Shown piece after piece: positions 34,038 through 42,040 of a stretch of DNA of 64,000 bases. Numbering within the stretch: the first letter of the stretch is position 1; every line of letters begins with the position of its first letter. Position numbers and translations under genes: made by a program. Location of the stretch: positions 62,001 through 126,000 of the forward strand of contig JBBQPZ010000006.1 of assembly GCA_038216655.1 (NCBI GenBank), written 5' to 3'. The notes below the pieces were generated by a model. It had not been told where the DNA came from. It made no database searches and saw nothing but the letters and a program-made list of their open reading frames with translations. Source of the stretch: JAFDWR01 sp038216655 (GTDB taxonomy: Bacteria; Armatimonadota; Fimbriimonadia; Fimbriimonadales; Fimbriimonadaceae).

Positions 34038-36503
34038 ATGCTCCTGGCGTTCTTGCTGGCCTCCGTCGGTTCCCAAGCGGGAGTCCGTACGCTCACCCTC
34101 TCCTTGGGAGCGAATGTCCCGGACGGGAACGGCGGCAGCTATCGCTACGAGTCGGTCGAGGACACGACCCTAGACCGCAACCAGCCCGACCATAGCGAGG
34201 GCGGCGACTTCCTTCTGAGTGGGGGGCGCGATAAGACGATTCTGATTCGGTTCGGCGACCTTGAGCGGGTGCTCGGCAACTCACGCCACATCCGCAAGGC
34301 GACACTCATCCTGTCGATCGACTCCGCCACAAAGCCCGAACTCACTCGAATCGCCCAGCTCCTGGAGCCTTGGGGCGAGGGGCCGCTCCATGTGGTTGGT
34401 GCCATTAGGCTGGTGCCGACAAAGCCAGGCGGCCCCGTGCCGATTTCGCTGCCTGCCGTTGGAAGTGCAACCTGGAAGGACCGCCGGTCGGGCTCGAACG
34501 CGATCTCATGGTCCTTGATGGGGGCTCAAGGTGGCGGAGACGGAGCCTCGATCGACTCCGCGAAAGGAGTCCAGAAGGGTGACGAGTTCGAGATCTCGGG
34601 CCTGGAATCAAGCGTCCAGTTCATGGCAAACCACCCTTTGGACAACCATGGATTTGCTCTAAGTTTCGGGACGACGTGCGACTTCGTCGGTTCGCAGGAT
34701 AAGACGCGGCGGCCGCGCCTCATCCTGGAGGTCGAACCTGAAATGAAGCCGGGCGGCGCGGATTTGAGCGTGACGCGGATCGATCGGACCCCGACTTTTG
34801 ACGTGGTGGGGAACAGGGCCGAGCCCGACAAGGGCGAGGTCATGACGTACACCGCCCATGTGAAGAACCAGGGCACCACCGCGGTCAAGGCGCTGACCAC
34901 CCGCTGGAGCCTCGGCGAGCGGTCCGGAGCGGCGATTGAAGTTACGAAGCCGATCGCGGCCGGGGCAGAGGTCACGTTCACCACCGCGGCACCCTACGAG
35001 CCGACCCCCGGCGACCATCGCGGCGGCTCGGTTCGATTCACCGTCACCGCAACTGGCGACATCGAGCCCCGAAATGACAGCCTCGAGATCAACGCGAACG
35101 CTAAGGCCATCGGGCTGACCGTAGAGAAGTCCTTTGCCGACGCCGTCACTCAACGGGGGCAGAGCCTTGAGGATTGGGCTCAGGCGCAGATGAGGGTGGT
35201 CAACGAGACCTACCTCCCTCACAGCCGCTTCTCCTTCGCTCCCGCCGGCGTGCTTGAGCGATACCGAATCCAGGCGATTCAGGTGATCCCGGATGGCACA
35301 CTGAAGGATCAGCGCCCGGGCGAGGACCTGGATGCGGTCATTGTCCTTTCCGCCGAGATGGCGAAGGGCAATCTTGATGCGGTCTTCATGCCTGCCTTGG
35401 GACGCGCCGTTGGCTTGGCGAACCTCGGGGCGATGAACCTGAACTACGACCGCGGCGCCGGTAGGGCTCCGCGCATCAGCGCGGACCGTTTTGGCGGTGT
35501 GATGGGGGGCGGAGACACGCGCTTTGACGGCGGGATCGCCAAGTTCTTCGTGCTTCCCTACGAGCCTTATTCGAATCCGATCTTCGACAACGCCGTGCTG
35601 GACCCGACCGGGTTGTTCTCCGCCACCGACGTCGCCGCGTTGAACGCGGGCATTGATCGCCGGGGAAAAGTAAAGGGCAGCATCAGCGACGTCCCGTCGA
35701 CGGTCGTGATCAAGGCGGTTGGCCTCGATGGCAAGCCGCTTACTGGTGCGGAGCTGAACTTCTTCCAAAGCAAGGGCGGCAAGATCGATGACGGCGCGCC
35801 CGCGTTCACGCTGGTTACCGATGCCGTGGGGACGGCAAGTCTGCCCAACCGGGCAGCCGAGCCGCGGGCGAACCCATTCGGCCCGATCGCCGAAGACGGG
35901 AGCAATGGCCTCTTCCTGGTTCGAGCCGCGGCCAACGGCGCGAGCGAGTACGGCTGGCTCAAGGCCTGGCAGCTCGCCGACGCCTATCATCGGACCGGGC
36001 AGCTTGCCACCATCTTTGAGCTTCGATTCAGCCTCCCGAGCGAGCCACTGGACGAGGCGACGAACCTGGCGGAGGGGCGAGTCCTCAAAGACTCAGCCGG
36101 TAGCCTGCCCGCGAAGCTGGCGGGACTGGTCGACGGGTCGAACGAGACGGAAGTGACGCTTCCGGCAGCTAAAGGTGCTTGGATCGAAGTTGACCTAGGT
36201 CGTGACCGACCCGTCGGGGAGATCCGGCTGGTGATGAAGAACCCGCAATTCTGGAGCAAGTTCGACATCGTAGGCTACGCGACGGGGCAGGACGCAGGCG
36301 CTGCGGCTCCGTGGTCGAAGGAAATCGACTGGGATTGGACGAAACAGGCCCGAGCCGAATCCGAACCCGGCGGAGGCCTCTCCATCGCCTATCGAGGCAG
36401 TGCTGGGCGCTTCCGTTACATCCGCCTCGTAAGCCGAGATGATTCGGATTCAGTGTTCAAGTTGGCCGAACTGAAGGTTGTGCCGGTTCGATCGGGAGGC
36501 TAG
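34038..36503 (+). CDS. Large secreted multidomain protein (DNRLRE-like, CARDB and discoidin-like domains)
   Basis: 821 residues with a short signal peptide (MLLAFLLASVGSQAG). Residues about 20-240 resemble the DNRLRE/CBM96-type beta-sandwich (TLSLGANVPDGNGGSYRYES, KTILIRFGDL, ATLILSID). About 250-345 fits a CARDB adhesion module (ADLSVTRI, VMTYTAHVKNQGTTAVKAL). The centre (360-560) is unrecognised and has no protease motif; it carries a Gly-rich GGVMGGGDTRFDGG. The end (about 690-821) looks like an F5/8-type discoidin domain (NLAEGRVLKD, AWIEVDLGRDRPVGEIRLV). Likely a cell-surface glycan-binding or adhesive protein; enzymatic activity is not evident. Confidence 0.8.
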   Translation: MLLAFLLASVGSQAGVRTLTLSLGANVPDGNGGSYRYESVEDTTLDRNQPDHSEGGDFLLSGGRDKTILIRFGDLERVLGNSRHIRKATLILSIDSATKPELTRIAQLLEPWGEGPLHVVGAIRLVPTKPGGPVPISLPAVGSATWKDRRSGSNAISWSLMGAQGGGDGASIDSAKGVQKGDEFEISGLESSVQFMANHPLDNHGFALSFGTTCDFVGSQDKTRRPRLILEVEPEMKPGGADLSVTRIDRTPTFDVVGNRAEPDKGEVMTYTAHVKNQGTTAVKALTTRWSLGERSGAAIEVTKPIAAGAEVTFTTAAPYEPTPGDHRGGSVRFTVTATGDIEPRNDSLEINANAKAIGLTVEKSFADAVTQRGQSLEDWAQAQMRVVNETYLPHSRFSFAPAGVLERYRIQAIQVIPDGTLKDQRPGEDLDAVIVLSAEMAKGNLDAVFMPALGRAVGLANLGAMNLNYDRGAGRAPRISADRFGGVMGGGDTRFDGGIAKFFVLPYEPYSNPIFDNAVLDPTGLFSATDVAALNAGIDRRGKVKGSISDVPSTVVIKAVGLDGKPLTGAELNFFQSKGGKIDDGAPAFTLVTDAVGTASLPNRAAEPRANPFGPIAEDGSNGLFLVRAAANGASEYGWLKAWQLADAYHRTGQLATIFELRFSLPSEPLDEATNLAEGRVLKDSAGSLPAKLAGLVDGSNETEVTLPAAKGAWIEVDLGRDRPVGEIRLVMKNPQFWSKFDIVGYATGQDAGAAAPWSKEIDWDWTKQARAESEPGGGLSIAYRGSAGRFRYIRLVSRDDSDSVFKLAELKVVPVRSGG

Positions 36504-36555
36504 AGCCTCAGTAAGTTGCCTGGGAGGCTAAATCGCGGATCACGAAACCCCGGCC

Positions 36556-36700
36556 AACCCAGTTGACAAAAACCCATTCTGAACACCTACAGACGTGACG
36601 AGAACACTCGGGCCGAACGCCACCGATCCAAAGTCCTACCGCATTGCCAACGTGGGTAAGCAGTATCAGTGAGCAGGAACGGGAATTCCGCCCGCCCTCG
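36556..36700 (+). repeat. Dispersed repeat family, copy B (truncated)
   Basis: Matches the first half of copies A and C: AGTTGACAAAA, ACAGACGTGA, GCCAACGTGGGTAAGCAG, GTGAGCAGGAA, TTCCGCCCG. It ends near the CGCCCG block; the second half (GC-rich inverted part) is missing. It sits between the 3' ends of convergent genes. Confidence 0.6.
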
Positions 36701-36766
36701 GTTGCCGGACACAACCTTGGGCCCGCTTGGCGCGGGGCAGAGAAATCCAGCCTTGGCTCAAAGTTC

Positions 36767-37129
36767 TCAGTCGTCGACGCGGGAAAAGTAGATCACCGTC
36801 ACGAGATGCTCGGGGGTGACGAGGTCGCCGTAAATGCGGCCCAGCATCGCGAGGACGTCGTCCTCGGACCGAAATTCGGGGTTCTCACGCTCGATATCGC
36901 GCGGTGAGAGTTCGGAGACCTTCTTGATCTCGACGCGATCCAAGATCGCGGAATACAGCTTCTGCCGCCGACCGAAGCGGGGGCCGATGGTGACCCATAC
37001 GATCATGCCCGTCTTGTACTTGTCCGTCTTGTCGCCAAGGCGGATGGTGACCGTCTTCCGATTGTTTCGAAGGACGTCGCCGTACAGGTCGCTATAGAAG
37101 TTCAGGGCATACATGGGCAGTTGCTCCAT
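36767..37129 (-). CDS. ASCH-domain protein
   Basis: 120 residues from ATG 37129 (a second ATG at 37114 gives MYALNF...). The sequence is a compact ASCH/PUA-like beta-barrel: ALNFYSDL, NNRKTVTIRLGDK with the conserved Lys and Arg, KTGMIVWVTIG, the long helix around SELSPRDIERENPE, and LVTVIYFSRV. ASCH proteins bind RNA; characterised ones include the N4-acetylcytidine amidohydrolase YqfB and a ribonuclease. The gene is 37 nt downstream of the DUF433-like gene and probably forms an operon with it. Confidence 0.82.
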   Translation of the reverse strand: MEQLPMYALNFYSDLYGDVLRNNRKTVTIRLGDKTDKYKTGMIVWVTIGPRFGRRQKLYSAILDRVEIKKVSELSPRDIERENPEFRSEDDVLAMLGRIYGDLVTPEHLVTVIYFSRVDD

Positions 37130-37166
37130 TATGGCCGGGATGAGCCTCTGAGGGGAGTCGAATCGC

Positions 37167-37673
37167 CTAGCGAACGAACGGGTATTCGGCCTGCTTGCGC
37201 TGCCGGACCTGCTCATAGCGCTCGATCTGAACCTCGATTTCCTCATGGTTCTTCTCGGCGTAGGCGAGGGCGGCCATCATTTCGCTACGCGAGAGGCTGG
37301 GGAACGTATCTACGAGCCCGGCGATCGTCCCGTGCTGGCGGAAGACGCGAACGACTTCCCAAACGGCGACGCCGCCCTTGGCCAGGCGTGCAATGTGCCT
37401 TTCCGGATCAATGACCACCGCCGCCTCAGAGCGCATGGCCCGACCGCGATGGGTCATGAGCTGGGCTTCGACCTGCTCTTCCGAGAGGCCGGTCAGGTCC
37501 GCACACTGCGAGACGCTTAACTCCTCTTGGTCGACCGCGCTGACCGCCAGCTCGCCAAGAAGCGTCGGCTCTACGTTGTAGAGGTGATTCAACAGGGACT
37601 CCACGCGCTCGGGATCGAGGATCGCGAGACGCTGAAGTTGAGACAATTGCCAGGGCTCTACGGAGGTCCACAT
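37167..37673 (-). CDS. Helix-turn-helix / DUF433-like protein, possible antitoxin
   Basis: 168 residues. The middle contains an HTH-like stretch (LSVSQCADLTGLSEEQVEAQL, given here in two parts: LSVSQCADLTG and LSEEQVEAQL). The C-terminal third (DTFPSLSRSEMMAALAYAE) matches the second half of DUF433, the HTH-like domain common in VapB45-type antitoxins. The usual partner of DUF433 is a PIN-like toxin, which is not here; the next gene on the strand encodes an ASCH protein instead. A TTAAGT lies about 9 nt upstream of ATG 37673. Antitoxin or repressor function is inference. Confidence 0.7.
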   Translation of the reverse strand: MWTSVEPWQLSQLQRLAILDPERVESLLNHLYNVEPTLLGELAVSAVDQEELSVSQCADLTGLSEEQVEAQLMTHRGRAMRSEAAVVIDPERHIARLAKGGVAVWEVVRVFRQHGTIAGLVDTFPSLSRSEMMAALAYAEKNHEEIEVQIERYEQVRQRKQAEYPFVR

Positions 37674-37773
37674 AGCGACAGCACTTAACGTGTTCTGCGC
37701 CCGGGCAAGCGACGATGATCGCCGAGACGTTCCAACCTACACCTTTTTAGACGTCGCGTGCAAGGGGTTTGTA

Positions 37774-38655
37774 TCAACTCCGGTAATGCGAGCGCTCAAT
37801 CGCTGCGTCGATTAGTTGGTTGATCGCGGTCCAATACTGGTCCGGAAGTAGCCAACGCCCCTCGGTATGACCGCATCCTGCGAACCAGGTGATGCGGGTG
37901 CTTGACGGGAGAGCTTCCATGTTTCTCTCCGCCTCGGAGACGACCACGAGATCGTCTCGATCGCCATGGAGAACGGCAATCGGAATGTGATCCAGCTTCA
38001 ACAAGGCTTCCCTGACGTCGACCTTCGCTGGGTTCAGATGCGCAAGCAGTGCAGCGATTGACATTACCGGCCAAAGAAGGAACACGGCGGCCCTTCCACC
38101 GATGAAGCGCCACCACCCTGGGATAGCGTTCTTGAGCACCGAGTAGGAGCTGTCGAGCACTAGGCCATCGGCAAGCGCGGGCTCGTCTCCCAAGGCCAGG
38201 GCGGCCGCGGCAGAGCCCATCGAGCTCCCGATCAGAATGATTGGCAGGTTCGGTGCGCGCAGCCGGGCTAACTTACAGGCCGCGGCTACGTCCCTTCGCT
38301 CGCGATCGCCAATCGAGCAGATCCCGCCACGTGAACTTCCGTGGGCGCGGAAATCGAAGAGCAGGCACGAATAGCCCTCCTGCCACAGCCGGAAGGCCAC
38401 TGGAGCGAGCTCGGCCCGGTTCATAACGTACCCGTGGCAGAGCACAATCACCGCGCGGGCATTCTCGGCCTTAACCCACCAACCGGATAGCTCGATCCCG
38501 GGCTCAGGCTCAAGCCAAATCTCTTCCTGAGGCGCGCAGAAAGCTCCAGGTGACGAAAAGACCGGGGTTCGCGGCGGGTGGAGGCTTAGCCAGGCGACCA
38601 CGAAAATCACTCCGAGATAGAGAAAGAGCAGGAAGCCAAGCAAGAACCAGAGCAC
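37774..38655 (-). CDS. Membrane-anchored alpha/beta hydrolase
   Basis: 293 residues. An N-terminal transmembrane helix (about 2-24) is followed by an alpha/beta hydrolase of the BAAT/dienelactone type: LCHGYVMNR (oxyanion), FDFRAHGSS, nucleophile GSSMGS (Ser about 144), Asp in HGDRDDLV and His in GCGHTEG. Substrate unknown; the anchor suggests an envelope lipid or ester. Start is GTG 38655 with both a GGAGG and a TAGGAT (RC of 38662-38667) in the 12 nt before it. Divergent from purC. Confidence 0.87.
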   Translation of the reverse strand: MLWFLLGFLLFLYLGVIFVVAWLSLHPPRTPVFSSPGAFCAPQEEIWLEPEPGIELSGWWVKAENARAVIVLCHGYVMNRAELAPVAFRLWQEGYSCLLFDFRAHGSSRGGICSIGDRERRDVAAACKLARLRAPNLPIILIGSSMGSAAAALALGDEPALADGLVLDSSYSVLKNAIPGWWRFIGGRAAVFLLWPVMSIAALLAHLNPAKVDVREALLKLDHIPIAVLHGDRDDLVVVSEAERNMEALPSSTRITWFAGCGHTEGRWLLPDQYWTAINQLIDAAIERSHYRS

Positions 38656-38690
38656 GCCTCCATCCTACGCTGTGGAACGCCGCTTTTCGG

Positions 38691-38696
38691 CATACT
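38691..38696 (+). promoter_or_regulatory. -10 box (CATACT) for purC-waaA
   Basis: CATACT followed by 8 nt and ATG 38705, with no Shine-Dalgarno; likely promoter of the purC-waaA pair. Confidence 0.5.
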
Positions 38697-38704
38697 GAGA
38701 TGCA

Positions 38705-39601
38705 ATGCCGGAACTGCTCCATACCGCTCTACCGGGCCTGCCCCCTCCTCGAATCGGAAAGGTGCGCGAGGTCTACGACCTTGGGACCGAACTCCTCATC
38801 GTCGCGACCGACCGGATCTCCGCCTTCGATGTCGTGATGGCGAACGGGATCCCCGACAAAGGGCAAATACTCAACCAGATGAGCGCCTTCTGGTTCGGCC
38901 TTCTCGCCGACGTGTGTCCGAACCATATCCTGTCGGTAAGAGACGCCGACATTGCTTCCAGGTTCAACGAACCTCATCCCGAACTGGCCGGAAGGACCAC
39001 CCTCGCGAAGAAGGCTAAACCCCTCCCGATCGAATGCGTGGCCCGCGGTTACATTAGCGGCTCCCTCTTCAAAGAGTATCAGTCCCTCGGCGGCTCGGTA
39101 CATGATCTCGGGCTCACGGATGGCCTCCTCAACAGCGGAATTCTGCCCGAACCGATCTTCACTCCGGCGACCAAGGCGACGGAGGGGCACGACGAGAACA
39201 TCTCCTTCGCCCGGGCCGCTGACATGGTCGGTCGAGAGACCGCTGAACTTGTGCGTGGCTGGACGCTCGAACTCTATCGACGCGGCTCAGCCCACTGTGC
39301 GGAGAAAGGCATTATTCTCGCGGACACCAAATTCGAATTCGGCGAGACCGAGGATGGCATCATCCTAATCGACGAGATCCTCACCCCCGATTCCTCCCGC
39401 TTTTGGGATTCCGACAAGTATGAGCCCGGGCATCAGCAGCCAAGCTACGACAAGCAGTTCGTCCGTGACTACCTCGAGACACTCACTTGGGATAAGCGGC
39501 CGCCTGGGCCGACGCTTCCTGCGGAGATCGTAGAGAAGACTCGAGCCAAATACCTCGACGCCTACCGCAAGATTGTCGGCCGCGAGCTCGCCACGGGCTG
39601 A
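38705..39601 (+). CDS. purC: Phosphoribosylaminoimidazole-succinocarboxamide synthase
   Basis: Joins aspartate to CAIR in purine synthesis. 298 residues, the longer SAICAR synthetase form. Motifs: GKVREVYDLG, VATDRISAFDVVM, IPDKGQILNQMSAFWF, IECVARGYISGSLFKEY, FEFGETEDGIILIDE and the C-terminal LTPDSSRFWD. The stop TGA overlaps the ATG of waaA. No other purine gene is in the window, so the link to waaA is positional only. Confidence 0.97.
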   Translation: MPELLHTALPGLPPPRIGKVREVYDLGTELLIVATDRISAFDVVMANGIPDKGQILNQMSAFWFGLLADVCPNHILSVRDADIASRFNEPHPELAGRTTLAKKAKPLPIECVARGYISGSLFKEYQSLGGSVHDLGLTDGLLNSGILPEPIFTPATKATEGHDENISFARAADMVGRETAELVRGWTLELYRRGSAHCAEKGIILADTKFEFGETEDGIILIDEILTPDSSRFWDSDKYEPGHQQPSYDKQFVRDYLETLTWDKRPPGPTLPAEIVEKTRAKYLDAYRKIVGRELATG

Positions 39602-40896
39602 TGTTCCTCGTTTATAACTGCCTGCTCACCCTTCTTGCCCCCATCTGGGTGGTTTGGATGATCCTGCGCGCCAAGCGACGCAAGGAGGCCCCGAATTGGG
39701 CCGAGCGGCAGGGACAATACAACCTCGCGCTTGACAAAGACCGACCACGCGTCTGGATTCACGCGGTGAGCGTCGGCGAGGTCGTCGCCGCGATGCCGAT
39801 CCTTCGCGAACTGCAGCGGCAGTTGCCCAAGGTCGAGATCGTCCTGAGCGTCACCACCAGCAGCGGCCACCAGACCGCTCGCGAAAGAGCCGCCGAGCTG
39901 TACGATCACCTGATCTACGCTCCGATCGATGTGGCCCGCTTCGCCCTCGGTGCCATGCAGCGGATCCAACCCAAGGTCTTCGCGATCATGGAGACCGAGC
40001 TGTGGTTCAATCTCCTCTGGGCGGCCAAGACCTTCGACACCCAGACATTGCTGATCAACGGGCGGATCAGCGATCGCAACTTCAAGCGCTCTCGCTATCT
40101 GGGGTTCTTCTACCGTCCATTGCTAAAGCTGGTGGATCGCTGCCTCATGCAAACCGAGGGGGACGCGGAGCGGATTCGGTTCCTGGGGGCCCCAACCGTC
40201 GAGGTTCTTGGTAACTGCAAGTTTGATCAGGCACTCGAAGGAATTGCCGCCGATCCTCTGAAGTGGCGAGCCGATCTCAACATCGAGGAGGATCGTCCGA
40301 TCATCGTGGTGGGTTCTATACGCACCGAGGAGTTCTCGTTCTTGGCCGAGGTTATTCATCAACATCCACGACCTTGTTGGATTGTCGCTCCGCGGCACCT
40401 AGAACGACTCGATGAACTCCAGGAGACCCTGCGATCCGTCTTCGGTCAATCGGCCGGTCCCAAAATCGGCCTAAGGTCGAAGGGAGAAGGTGGCGACATC
40501 ATCCTAATGGACACCTACGGTGAGCTCGCCAGCGTCTACTCGGTTGCCGACATCGTGATCGTCGGCGGAGGCTTTGCCAAGCTGGGCGGACAGAACATCC
40601 TCCAGCCGCTCGCCCACGGCAAGCCGGTCCTTCACGGACCCTATATGACGAATTTCCGCGACGTTGCCGCGATGGCAGTCGCCGTCGGCGCGTCCGAAAT
40701 CTGCCGCACGAAGGAGGATGTATCGAGCGCGATAACGCGACTTCTCGACGATCCAAGAGAGCGCGAACGACGCGGAAAGGCGGCGGCGGATCTGGTTCAA
40801 GCGAACCTGGGCGCGAGCGCCCGCTATGCGGCCGCCATCGTCGAGGCGACCAAGGTGCCGATACCAACAAGGGCCACCGCTACCAAGAGGAGGTGA
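39601..40896 (+). CDS. waaA: 3-deoxy-D-manno-octulosonic acid transferase
   Basis: Transfers Kdo from CMP-Kdo to lipid A precursor at the inner membrane. 431 residues, close to the usual 425. One N-terminal membrane helix (about 4-22), then GT30 motifs: WIHAVSVGEV, TTSSGHQTA, METELWFNLLW, NGRISDRNFKRS, VGSIRTEEF and VGGGFAKLGGQN. Its presence indicates lipopolysaccharide with Kdo. Coupled to purC by a TGATG overlap. Confidence 0.95.
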   Translation: MFLVYNCLLTLLAPIWVVWMILRAKRRKEAPNWAERQGQYNLALDKDRPRVWIHAVSVGEVVAAMPILRELQRQLPKVEIVLSVTTSSGHQTARERAAELYDHLIYAPIDVARFALGAMQRIQPKVFAIMETELWFNLLWAAKTFDTQTLLINGRISDRNFKRSRYLGFFYRPLLKLVDRCLMQTEGDAERIRFLGAPTVEVLGNCKFDQALEGIAADPLKWRADLNIEEDRPIIVVGSIRTEEFSFLAEVIHQHPRPCWIVAPRHLERLDELQETLRSVFGQSAGPKIGLRSKGEGGDIILMDTYGELASVYSVADIVIVGGGFAKLGGQNILQPLAHGKPVLHGPYMTNFRDVAAMAVAVGASEICRTKEDVSSAITRLLDDPRERERRGKAAADLVQANLGASARYAAAIVEATKVPIPTRATATKRR

Positions 40897-41009
40897 GCCA
40901 GGTAGGCGCACACCTGACAAAACGACGTCAGATCAAGAACCGACCTTTCGATTCGATTGGAGGTTCTGAACCTGAATACAGACCTTCAGGCACAAAACAG
41001 TTAGAGTTC

Positions 41010-41974
41010 CTAGTCGCCCGTCAGCTTGAGTGAGCCGAAGAACCGAGTTTGATCCTCAGGACCGAACACCCCTGTTCTCCCAAGAAAAGTCGCGAGATGA
41101 ATGGCGTCACCCTTCCGGAAGATATCCAGCCGGCCCGAAAGCCTTTCGCTCTTGAACTCGTAAGAGAGAGCCCGACGGCCGTGAAGGAGGCGCTCCGTCG
41201 GCTTCGACGCCTTCACGTCGAACGAAGCAAACATTTCTTGAGCGATCTTATCAAAACCCTCAGCTCCTTCGTCGCGTCAAGCTGATCGGCAACTACCGCA
41301 GGAATTGGGACGGTTGCAAGAATTAGTGTTTCGACAGACGTCATCAATACGATTCGCTGCATACGCACTGGCGAATCCGCCGGCGCATTCGGCAGCTCAA
41401 CTTCGCCCAACTTGGGAGCCGCGGAGAACTCGGCGGACAGGTCGGACTTCTCCACAAACACTCGCCGCCAACCAAGCTTGTCATCGGATAGCGGTCCGCG
41501 AGGGATGGCTGCAGGGAGCGCGAAGGACGAGAGGTAAGCATCCGCCTCCGTCGTCATTGCCGAGGCTCCCATCGATATATAGCCGACCTGATACATCGTA
41601 TCTTTCACGACGATCGTGCGAAACCTCGCGTCGAACCCCTCTTTGGATTTCATCCGGCATTCGAGACCGGGCCACCCGGAAATGCTCAAGGGGAGCGTCG
41701 AGACGATCTTTCCCTTGATCCCGCTCGCACCGCCTGCAGCAGCATTTGCAAGAACGATTTCGGCGGGAACGGGGTTCTTGCTTGAGACCTGGCTTCTGCC
41801 CGCGACATAGACCGACTTTCCGTCCGAGGCAGCGAAGATCTTGGTGCCCGTCGTGGGGTCTTCGCGAGCCAACTCAAGCTTAATCGGCGTGACCACCGAT
41901 TCACCCCCCGGAAGCACTTGGCGAACGGGTACGGGGGGTCCGCCAAACATCAGGAAAAGCACGGGAATTAGCAT
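41010..41974 (-). pseudogene. Secreted hypothetical protein, frameshifted between its two repeated domains
   Basis: The frame from ATG 41974 runs 253 residues to 41213 (signal peptide MLIPVLFLMFGG, then domain 1 ending near FALPAAIPRG). The next frame, open from about 41276 to 41010, continues sensibly (GFDKIAQEMFASFDVKASK...). The two halves carry repeated elements: GLECRMKSKEGFDARFRTIV and KDTMYQVGYI in the first, ALSYEFKSERLSGRLDIF and KGDAIHLATFL in the second. A one-base indel between about 41262 and 41276 would join them. It is either a real lesion or an assembly error. TAGACT lies 9 nt upstream of the start. Function unknown. Confidence 0.72.
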
Positions 41975-42027
41975 GTCTCCACCAGTCTACGGCCCGGGTC
42001 TTCGATACTGTACGGGACTGTAAAAGG

Positions 42028-42033
42028 TAAACT
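42028..42033 (+). promoter_or_regulatory. Start-proximal -10 box (TAAACT) for typA
   Basis: TAAACT, 7-nt spacer, ATG 42041. Confidence 0.6.
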
Positions 42034-42040
42034 GTCGTTT

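Noticed and set aside
34659..35990. 443-codon minus-strand frame inside the large surface-protein gene
   Set aside because: Antisense shadow of a GC-rich gene; no recognisable protein features.
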